Below the pieces are notes generated by a model. That model had not been told where the DNA came from. It saw nothing but the letters and a program-made list of their open reading frames with translations, and searched no databases. Both the position numbers and the translations under genes were made by a program. From Gammaproteobacteria bacterium (GTDB lineage Bacteria; Pseudomonadota; Gammaproteobacteria; Steroidobacterales; JACDCP01), in the NCBI GenBank assembly GCA_013817465.1, contig JACDCP010000198.1, positions 1 through 5,950 on the forward strand: 5,950 nucleotides of DNA. The letters are read 5' to 3'. The stretch's first letter is position 1; the number at the start of each line of letters is the position of its first letter. Below, piece after piece: positions 1 through 5,090 of this stretch.

Positions 1-2
1 AC

Positions 3-785
3 ACTGCCGCGAGGCGCAACGACTGCGATGTGTTGATCCTCGCACGCGGCGGCGGCTCGCTCGAGGACCTGTGGTCTTTCAACGAAGAGATCGTGGCGCG
101 CGCCGTCCATCGCTGCACGATCCCGCTCGTATCCGGCATCGGTCATGAGACCGACTTCACCATTGCCGACTTCGTCGCCGATGTACGGGCGCCGACACCT
201 TCGGCCGCTGCCGAGCTGGTCGCGCCGGACGCCGCCGAATGGCTGCGTAAGCTCTACGCCTGCGAGGGCCGCGTCGTTCAGTGCGCATCCCGGCGGGTGG
301 GCCAGCTCGCCGAGCGAACCGCCTGGCTCGAAAAGCGACTCGCGCAGCAGCATCCGGGGCTGCGGCTCGCGCAGCGCATGCAGCGGCTCGATGAGCTCGA
401 GCTCAGGCTCCAGCGCGCTTGCTACGCTGCCATCGGCCGATACTCCGAGCGCCTGCGCGAGTGTGCTGCCTGGCTGGCAAGGCTTTCGCCGGGACCGCGA
501 ATCGCGCAGCAGCAGAAATTGCTGAGCGTGCTCGCGACACGCCTTGGCGGGCATGCACGGCGCAATATGGAGGCCCAGCGCAGCCGGCTCGCGACGATAG
601 TGCGCGCGCTGAATGCCATGAGCCCGCTCGCTACGCTCGAGCGCGGCTATGCGATCGTGAGCGGACGGGATGGAGCGATCCTGCGCGACGCCTCGCGCAT
701 GACGCCGGGGGAGGAAATCAGCGCGCGCCTGGCGAAGGGGCGACTGAAAGCGATCGTCAGCAACGTGATCGAGGGGGAGAAATAA
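3..785 (+). CDS. xseA: Exodeoxyribonuclease VII large subunit, 3' part of gene (5' end outside window)
   Basis: Large catalytic subunit of exonuclease VII, a cytoplasmic nuclease that with XseB degrades single-stranded DNA to oligonucleotides in repair and recombination. The frame is open from base 3 and encodes 260 residues to the TAA at 783-785; E. coli XseA has about 456, so the N-terminal OB-fold and part of the catalytic domain lie upstream. The GTG at 30 is internal, because the conserved RRNDCDVLI stretch precedes and runs through it. Visible motifs are RGGGSLEDLWSFNEE (Arg codon at 45), GHETD (His codon at 144, Asp codon at 153) and ADVRAPTPSAAAE. Their spacing matches E. coli Arg205, His238 and Asp241, reported (from memory) as needed for activity. 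A long Arg/Leu/Glu-rich helical segment follows, the XseB-binding coiled coil, then the conserved end LERGYAIV and an ISARLAKGRLKAIV tail. The M23 peptidase gene begins one base after the stop. Confidence 0.96.
   Translation, partial: TAARRNDCDVLILARGGGSLEDLWSFNEEIVARAVHRCTIPLVSGIGHETDFTIADFVADVRAPTPSAAAELVAPDAAEWLRKLYACEGRVVQCASRRVGQLAERTAWLEKRLAQQHPGLRLAQRMQRLDELELRLQRACYAAIGRYSERLRECAAWLARLSPGPRIAQQQKLLSVLATRLGGHARRNMEAQRSRLATIVRALNAMSPLATLERGYAIVSGRDGAILRDASRMTPGEEISARLAKGRLKAIVSNVIEGEK
773..780 (+). promoter_or_regulatory. Strong Shine-Dalgarno for the TTG-started M23 peptidase
   Basis: The sequence GGGGGAGA lies inside the last codons of xseA, with the GGAG core at 776-779 and seven bases to the TTG at 787. 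This decides the start of the next gene: no ATG or GTG nearby has a comparable site, and the predicted export signal begins exactly at this TTG. The overlap with the xseA end suggests translational coupling. Confidence 0.7.
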
Positions 786-786
786 A

Positions 787-1623
787 TTGCGCGAGATACT
801 ATTGGTCGGGCTGCTGTCCGCCTGCGTCACCGTTCCTGCAGCAGAGCTGCGGCTGCCGCGTCACCAGCCGGTGCCGGGCGGAGTCGCGATCGTGCAGATT
901 CCGTCGCCGGACGCGATGCCCACGAACGTCCGCTTTCAGGGTTCGCGGGTGTTGGTCCGCGAAAATGCGGACGGATGGGCCGCAGTCATCGGGATACCGC
1001 TATCGATTTCGCCGGGGCGCAAGCTGCTCGACTACGAGAACGACTCTGGCGAGCGTCACTCGATCCCGTTCGTCGTCGAAGCCAAGGAGTATGAAACGCA
1101 ACGGCTCGTCATAGCCAACGAGCGCCAGGTCAACCCGAACGAGGAGGATTTGCGACGCATCTCACAGGACAGCAAGCGGATCGGCGCGGCGTTATCCACA
1201 TGGACCGCCGCCGCGGACGTCGATCTGGAGTTCAGCGCCCCCGTGGAGGCGCCGCAAAGCAGCCCGTTCGGCCTGCGTCGCTTCTTCAACGATCAGCCGC
1301 GCAAGCCGCACAGCGGCCTCGACCTGGCGGCGCCGGCCGGCACGCCCATCGAGGCGCCGGCCGCCGGCACGGTCGTCGAAGCCGGGGATTTCTTTTTCAA
1401 TGGCAACACCGTGTTCATCGATCACGGGCAGGGGCTCGTCACGATGTATTGCCACATGAGCGAGATTGACGTACAGCCGGGCAATGAGGTCGAGCGGGGC
1501 GCTGTCATCGGCAAGGTCGGCGCGACCGGCCGCGTAACCGGCGCCCATCTGCACTGGAGCGTGAGCCTGAACCAGGCGATGGTCGATCCCGCACTGTTCC
1601 TCGCAGAGCCGGCCTCGCCCTGA
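787..1623 (+). CDS. Exported M23-family peptidoglycan metallopeptidase (LytM-type)
   Basis: A 278-residue zinc metallopeptidase predicted to cut peptide cross-links of murein in the periplasm. The TTG start is supported by the ribosome site at 773-780. Residues 1-19 look like a short export signal; LSAC at 10-13 fits a lipobox and VPA/A at 16-19 fits signal peptidase I, so lipoprotein versus soluble is open. Residues about 22-100 resemble the beta-rich N-terminal domain found before some M23 domains (RVLVRENADGWAAVIGIPLS). A charged helical linker follows at about 100-140. The C-terminal M23 domain spans about 157-272: HSGLD (His175, Asp179) and HLH (His254, His256) supply the zinc and catalytic residues, with His223 in YCHM as the third conserved His. 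All LytM active-site residues are present, so it should be an active hydrolase rather than an EnvC/NlpD-type activator. It is probably co-transcribed with xseA, although no functional link between the two is obvious. Confidence 0.94.
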   Translation: MREILLVGLLSACVTVPAAELRLPRHQPVPGGVAIVQIPSPDAMPTNVRFQGSRVLVRENADGWAAVIGIPLSISPGRKLLDYENDSGERHSIPFVVEAKEYETQRLVIANERQVNPNEEDLRRISQDSKRIGAALSTWTAAADVDLEFSAPVEAPQSSPFGLRRFFNDQPRKPHSGLDLAAPAGTPIEAPAAGTVVEAGDFFFNGNTVFIDHGQGLVTMYCHMSEIDVQPGNEVERGAVIGKVGATGRVTGAHLHWSVSLNQAMVDPALFLAEPASP

Positions 1624-1683
1624 TCGATGTTCAGCGTCCCGGAGCGGCATATGACGTGCGCCCCAATCGTCCGCTATGGCCGG

Positions 1684-2247
1684 TCAGGCGTCGAGGCTCA
1701 GGGATTTCTCGCAACAAGTGTACCAGTCGCCGTCCGCGCGCTGAAACACGTTGCAGCAGGTCATCTCTCCGCCGTAGATGTGAATCGAGACGGCCGTCTC
1801 GTCGTCATAGGGATTGGTAATTCGATGATACTCGTAGGGCGGGATCAGGCAGCCTGCGCTGCCAAAGCCGGCCTGATAGGAATTGCGCTTCTCGAAGCGA
1901 AAACGGTCGGCATCCTGCTCGACCAGCTCGTACTGTTGCACCTCGAGGCTTCCGTCGCAAACGCCTTCCACACACCACATGCCGGAATGATCGTGTATGG
2001 GCGTCGCCTGCCCGGGTGACCAGGTCATGGCCACGACGGAGTAACCGTGCTGCTTGCTGCGATAAACGAGACGCCGCGCATAATGCCCGTCGAGCGGCTC
2101 ACAAAGCTCTTCCGGCAGGCGCACCTCGCCGGAGCGGAGCAGCCGGCACAAACCGGACTTGATGCGATCGGTCGTCGCTTCCACGTCGCGCTCGCCGACC
2201 GCCTCGTCCAGCAGCGAAACCAGCTTTTCCAGGCCCGGGATGGACAT
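1684..2247 (-). CDS. Cysteine dioxygenase family protein (cupin, non-haem iron)
   Basis: A 187-residue cupin of the type I cysteine dioxygenase family, which oxidises L-cysteine with O2 to cysteine sulfinate in the cytoplasm. The iron ligands are His85 and His87 (PIHDH) and His141 (YEYHR). Aligned by eye with rat CDO from memory, other key positions also match. Tyr56-x-Arg58 corresponds to Tyr58/Arg60, where Arg holds the cysteine carboxylate; 3-mercaptopropionate dioxygenases usually have Gln there. Ser154, His156 and Tyr158 correspond to the Ser153-His155-Tyr157 set. Cys92 falls where rat has the cross-linking Cys93, a position that is Gly in many bacterial homologues. The protein has nine cysteines, including CC pairs at 164-165 and 178-179. 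The ATG is preceded by AGGGGAA at a spacing of about six bases. The gene converges with the M23 gene and lies downstream of the MetX-family gene, separated by a repeat region and its own likely promoter. Family certain; exact thiol substrate inferred. Confidence 0.88.
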   Translation of the reverse strand: MSIPGLEKLVSLLDEAVGERDVEATTDRIKSGLCRLLRSGEVRLPEELCEPLDGHYARRLVYRSKQHGYSVVAMTWSPGQATPIHDHSGMWCVEGVCDGSLEVQQYELVEQDADRFRFEKRNSYQAGFGSAGCLIPPYEYHRITNPYDDETAVSIHIYGGEMTCCNVFQRADGDWYTCCEKSLSLDA

Positions 2248-2253
2248 AGGGCA

Positions 2254-2260
2254 TTCCCCT
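2254..2260 (-). promoter_or_regulatory. Shine-Dalgarno of the cysteine dioxygenase gene
   Basis: AGGGGAA on the - strand lies six bases before the ATG at 2247. It supports that start over the out-of-frame ATG at 2254, which overlaps the edge of the site. Confidence 0.6.
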
Positions 2261-2271
2261 GATCTGCGGCA

Positions 2272-2280
2272 ATTCTAACA
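2272..2280 (-). promoter_or_regulatory. Likely extended -10 promoter of the cysteine dioxygenase gene
   Basis: On the - strand the nine bases read TGTTAGAAT: a TGn extension plus TAGAAT, which differs from the sigma-70 consensus by one base. Transcription would start near 2265, giving a leader of about 18 bases that carries the AGGGG ribosome site just before the ATG at 2247. No good -35 box stands at the usual distance (AACCGA at 17 bases), as is common for extended -10 promoters. Inferred from sequence only. Confidence 0.42.
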
Positions 2281-2318
2281 CTGCCCCTCCGCCATCGGTT
2301 CAGGGTCGCAGAAAAGCC

Positions 2319-2432
2319 GAAAATGGGGACATCTCTGATTTCGGGAAAATGGGGACATTCCTGATTTCGTATCTCGACGCGAAATCAGAATCTCGCGATT
2401 CTCAGCTCGAAATCAGGAATGTCCCCATTTTC
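2319..2432. repeat. Three-copy GGGGACA-type repeat: tandem pair plus perfect inverted copy
   Basis: Copy 1 (2319-2343) and copy 2 (2345-2369) are direct repeats with a 26-base period, identical except for two adjacent bases (CT against TC after GGGGACAT). Copy 3 (2408-2432) is the exact reverse complement of copy 2 over all 25 bases. Copies 2 and 3 can form a 25-bp stem around a 38-base loop; within the loop lies a smaller hairpin, AGAATC/GATTCT at 2387-2402. Nine bases of the repeat end (CGAAATCAG) occur once more at 2380-2388. The core AAATGGGGACA resembles short intergenic palindromes that in many proteobacteria belong to REP-type families moved by RAYT/IS200-like Y1 transposases. That link is recalled and inferred; no transposase lies in this window. 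The right edge overlaps the last two bases of the MetX-family stop codon. Confidence 0.85.
2345..2432. terminator. Possible bidirectional terminator or mRNA 3'-end stem
   Basis: The 25-bp inverted repeat directly after the MetX-family stop would fold in the transcript and separate that message from the dioxygenase gene. Each strand ends the stem in CATTTTC, a short U run inside rather than after the stem, so it is not a textbook intrinsic terminator. It could equally protect the 3' end from exonucleases. Inference only. Confidence 0.35.
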
Positions 2433-3525
2433 AGAGGCCTGCGAAAAAGCGGGCGATCTCAGGGCGGAAGCGGTCCATGTCCACGAGAAAGGAATCGTGG
2501 CCCTGCAGCGAAGGCAGCGGCACGAAGTCGACTTCGCGGCCGTCTCCATCGAGCCCTTCCGCCAGCTCATGCTGTTGGTGCAACGGGAAAAGAATGTCCG
2601 TCTCGACGCCGATGACGAGAATCCGGCGCGCGCGGACTCTATCCAGGCCGGCCTGCACCGAACCGCCGTGCTCGGCCACGTCGAACAGATCCATGGAGCG
2701 TGACAGATACAGATAGCAGTTCGCGTCGAACTGGCCGGTAAACTTGTGCGCATGGCTCTCCAGGTAGGACTCGATCTCGAAGTCGATGCAGAACGGATCG
2801 CCGGGTTTGCGCTCCTCCGGGATGCGCTCGCGCCCGAAGCGCTGTTGCCACTCTTCCGCGGAACGGTAGGTGATCATGCCCAGCTTGCGGGCCAGTCTCA
2901 TGCCCTGAATCGGGCCTTCGCCGGCAGCATAGTCGCCGCCGCGCCAGTCCGGATCGCGGCGGATCATTTCGCGCTGCAGCGAGCGCAGGGCGATCGCGAA
3001 CGGCGTAGCGCGCGCGGCCGAAGACAGGGAGACGAGGGCTCCGCACGCATCGGGAAACAGGATGGCGAACGCCAGCGCGCTCATGCCGCCCATTGACGGT
3101 CCGGCCACGGCGCGCAGACGCACGATGCGGAGCGCTCGCAGCAACTCGTGGCCCGCGCGTGCGATGTCTTCGATGCTCAGCACGGGAAACGCGACGCCGT
3201 ATCGCCGGCCCCTGGAATCCGCGCTGGCCGGCCCGGTGCTGCCATAGCAGCTCCCGAGCGAGTTGACGCAGATCACGTGATGCCGATCGGTATCAATTGG
3301 CCGTCCGGCGCCAATCATCTCTTCCCACCAGCCCGGGGAAGGATCTTCCGGTGACGACGTCGCATGAGCCGACGGCGACAGGCCCGTGAACACGAGCACG
3401 GCATTATCGCGCGCGTCGTTCAGCCGCCCCCAGGTCTCGTACGCGATGGTCAGCTCAGTCAGCCTGCCACCCCGGTGCATGCGAAACGGTTGCTCGAGCC
3501 GGACAATCTTGCGCGCGGCACTCAT
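2431..3525 (-). CDS. MetX-family acyltransferase, probably serine O-succinyltransferase-like
   Basis: A 364-residue alpha/beta-hydrolase acyltransferase that transfers an acyl group from a CoA thioester to an amino-acid hydroxyl. The triad is visible: nucleophile Ser144 in GPSMGG, Asp310 in ETDILFP and His343 in QGHDSFL. Other family stretches are YETWG (29-33), FTGLSPSAHA (46-55), VNSLGSCYGSTGPAS (87-101), the helical lid with SLQREMIRRDP (182-192) and ARKLGMITYRS (212-222), and NCYLYLSRSMD (269-279). Classical homoserine acetyltransferases have GGSMGG and SDWLF/SDWRF-like motifs. TDILFP, GLSPSAHA and GWWEEM instead recall the Xanthomonas enzymes reclassified as serine O-succinyltransferases, which make O-succinylserine for cysteine synthesis. 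Homoserine O-acetyl- or O-succinyltransferase (metX) is the alternative. The ATG at 3525 has no clear ribosome site; a TAGAAT -10-like hexamer at 3540-3535 would give an almost leaderless message. The TGA stop is shared with the repeat edge. Family certain, substrate moderate. Confidence 0.93.
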   Translation of the reverse strand: MSAARKIVRLEQPFRMHRGGRLTELTIAYETWGRLNDARDNAVLVFTGLSPSAHATSSPEDPSPGWWEEMIGAGRPIDTDRHHVICVNSLGSCYGSTGPASADSRGRRYGVAFPVLSIEDIARAGHELLRALRIVRLRAVAGPSMGGMSALAFAILFPDACGALVSLSSAARATPFAIALRSLQREMIRRDPDWRGGDYAAGEGPIQGMRLARKLGMITYRSAEEWQQRFGRERIPEERKPGDPFCIDFEIESYLESHAHKFTGQFDANCYLYLSRSMDLFDVAEHGGSVQAGLDRVRARRILVIGVETDILFPLHQQHELAEGLDGDGREVDFVPLPSLQGHDSFLVDMDRFRPEIARFFAGL

Positions 3526-3534
3526 CGTGTCGGG

Positions 3535-3540
3535 ATTCTA
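3535..3540 (-). promoter_or_regulatory. Candidate -10 box before the MetX-family gene
   Basis: TAGAAT on the - strand ends ten bases before the ATG. A start about seven bases downstream would fall near 3528, leaving a leader of only a few bases, which agrees with the missing Shine-Dalgarno. No convincing -35 is present at 16-18 bases; TTTACA at 3568-3563 is too far away (22 bases). A perfect 10-bp palindrome, GTCTTAAGAC (3547-3556), lies just upstream and could be an operator. Weak evidence. Confidence 0.25.
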
Positions 3541-3601
3541 GAAGATGTCTTAAGACGACGCCTGTAAATTATGACCGCTTATTCGCGGACAGCCACTCGT
3601 C

Positions 3602-3617
3602 TTGGTCGCGTGACCAA
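3602..3617. repeat. Short perfect hairpin in the der-MetX gap
   Basis: TTGGTC and GACCAA form a 6-bp stem around GCGT (TTGGTCGCGTGACCAA). No T run follows on either strand, so it is not an intrinsic terminator. It stands alone between the composite palindrome at 3624-3669 and the MetX-family start region. Confidence 0.45.
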
Positions 3618-3623
3618 CGTCGC

Positions 3624-3669
3624 CCTCACGAGCCGCTTCGCGACGACCTCCCCCAAGGGAGAGGTGAGG
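3624..3669. repeat. Composite palindromic (REP-like) element downstream of der
   Basis: On the - strand this reads as an outer CCTC...GAGG pair enclosing two hairpins. The first (3665-3646) is a CCTCTCCC/GGGGAGG type arm with one mismatch; the second (3644-3632) is GTCGC-GAA-GCGGC with one G-T wobble. Together they can fold as a three-way junction. The pattern recalls dispersed CCTCTCCC...GTGAGGG intergenic repeats known from Xanthomonadaceae and some Alphaproteobacteria (from memory). It begins four bases after the der stop, so it would sit at the 3' end of the bamB-der message. No coding capacity and no transposase nearby. Confidence 0.55.
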
Positions 3670-3672
3670 CGC

Positions 3673-5070
3673 TCAGGTTTTCCCGCGCTTGACATGCCGC
3701 TTGAGGCGCTTGCGCTTGCGCTCCTGGCGCGGCGTCAACTTGTTGCGGCGGCCGGCGAACGGATTCGCGCCGGATCGAAGCTCGATGCGCACGGGCGTGC
3801 CGGCCAACCGGAATGCGGCCCGGAAACGGTTGACGAGAAAGCGACGGTAGCTCGCCGGCAGCCGCTCCGCCTGCGTGCCATGCACGACGATGACCGGCGG
3901 GTTGCGCCCACCCTGATGGGCATAGCGCAGCCTGATGCGCCGCCCGTGCACCATCGGCGGCGCGTGCTCCGCGACCGCCTGCTCGAGGACGCGGCTGAGC
4001 TCCGGGGTCGGCAGGGTGCGCATGGCAGCGCCGTAACTCGCGTCGACCGACTGCATGAGGTCGCCGACGGCAGTCCCGTGCAGCGCCGAGATGAAATGCA
4101 GGGGCGCGAAATCCATGAAGCCCAGCTTGAGATCGAGCTGCCGCCGCACGGTGTCGCGCTGCTCCGGGGAGAGACCGTCCCATTTGTTCACGGCCACGAC
4201 CGCTGCGCGACCCCGCTCGAGACATAGACCCATGAGGCTGGCATCCTGATCGGTGACGCCATCGCGGGCATCGACCACGGCGATCGCCACGTGCGCACCC
4301 TCGACGGCCTGCAGCGTCTTGATGACGCTGAATTTTTCGACGGCCTCGATGATGCGGCCGCGGCGGCGCAGCCCCGCCGTGTCGATCAGCACGTACTGCC
4401 GCCCATCGCGTTCGAAGGGCACCTGGACGCTGTCGCGGGTGGTGCCGGGCTGGTCGAAGGTAACGAGGCGCTCCTCGCCCAGCAGACGATTGATCAATGT
4501 GGATTTGCCCACGTTCGGGCGCCCGACGACCGCTACGCGAATGCCCTTCGCGGCCGTCTCCACGTCGTTTGCCGCCGGCTCGGGTAAGGTTTCGAGCGCC
4601 GCATCCAGGAGCGCGCCAACCCGGTCGCCATGCGCCGCCGAAATTGCCCAGGGGTCACCGAGACCCAGCGCATGGAACTCCGCGCCGGCGATATCCGGGT
4701 CGAGGCCTTCGGCTTTGTTGACGACCACGAACACCGGGGTCCCACGCCGGCGAAGCTCGCCTGCGATGGCGTCGTCCTGCGGGCTCAGGCCCTCGCGGGC
4801 ATCGACCAGGAAGAATACGAGGTCGGCCTCATCGAGCGCGCGCTGGGTCTGCCGCGCCATGAGCCCGTCGAGCCCCGAAGCGATCCCGCTCAAGCCTCCC
4901 GTATCGACAACCAGGCTCGGTCGGGATCCCGAGCGCGCGAACCCGTATTGCCTGTCGCGCGTCAGGCCCGGAGTGTCGGCAACGAGGGCGTCACGCGTCG
5001 CCGTGAGACGGTTGAACAAGGTCGACTTGCCGACGTTGGGCCGGCCGACGATGGCGATGACCGGAAGCAC
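3673..5070 (-). CDS. der: Ribosome biogenesis double-GTPase Der (EngA)
   Basis: A 465-residue essential GTPase that acts in late assembly of the 50S ribosomal subunit. It contains two tandem GTPase domains and a C-terminal KH-like domain. Domain 1: P-loop GRPNVGKST (9-17), TRD (37-39), DTGG (56-59), NKAE (118-121) and SAA (144-146). Domain 2: GRPNVGKST (183-191), PGTTRD (208-213), DTAG (230-233), NKWD (295-298) and SA (328-329). The KH-like domain covers about 352-440, followed by the usual basic tail (RQERKRKRLKRHVKRGK). The length is normal. The G4 motif of domain 1 has Glu in place of Asp, a variation I recall in other proteobacterial Der proteins. Translation begins at the GTG at 5070, since MLPVIAIVGRPNVGK is the standard beginning; GGCGAG stands a few bases upstream, and a nearby ATG (5075) is out of frame. 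The start lies 20 bases after the bamB stop, so the two are surely co-transcribed. Confidence 0.97.
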   Translation of the reverse strand: MLPVIAIVGRPNVGKSTLFNRLTATRDALVADTPGLTRDRQYGFARSGSRPSLVVDTGGLSGIASGLDGLMARQTQRALDEADLVFFLVDAREGLSPQDDAIAGELRRRGTPVFVVVNKAEGLDPDIAGAEFHALGLGDPWAISAAHGDRVGALLDAALETLPEPAANDVETAAKGIRVAVVGRPNVGKSTLINRLLGEERLVTFDQPGTTRDSVQVPFERDGRQYVLIDTAGLRRRGRIIEAVEKFSVIKTLQAVEGAHVAIAVVDARDGVTDQDASLMGLCLERGRAAVVAVNKWDGLSPEQRDTVRRQLDLKLGFMDFAPLHFISALHGTAVGDLMQSVDASYGAAMRTLPTPELSRVLEQAVAEHAPPMVHGRRIRLRYAHQGGRNPPVIVVHGTQAERLPASYRRFLVNRFRAAFRLAGTPVRIELRSGANPFAGRRNKLTPRQERKRKRLKRHVKRGKT

Positions 5071-5090
5071 GGCATGGCTCGCCAGCGGGG

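Noticed and set aside
30..785. GTG at 30 as a true start of a shortened xseA
   Set aside because: Conserved XseA sequence continues upstream in the same frame to the window edge, so the gene is cut by the window and not truncated.
1192..1650. - strand open frame (152 codons) opposite the M23 peptidase
   Set aside because: The + strand carries an intact catalytic domain; the antisense frame shows no motif.
1624..1683. Intrinsic terminator between the convergent M23 and dioxygenase genes
   Set aside because: Only a 4-bp CTGA/TCAG pairing and a bulged match were found, with no T run on either strand.
2319..2432. CRISPR array
   Set aside because: Only three copies, one inverted and two directly abutting with no spacer; no cas genes in the window.
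3526..3672. SAM or other known riboswitch before the MetX-family gene
   Set aside because: I could not match the gap to a SAM-I, SAM-II or SAH riboswitch core; the structure seen is explained by palindromic repeats.
3571..4227. + strand open frame (218 codons) spanning the der-MetX gap into antisense der
   Set aside because: Mostly antisense to der, with no family resemblance and no ribosome site that stands out; the part in the gap is the palindromic repeat.
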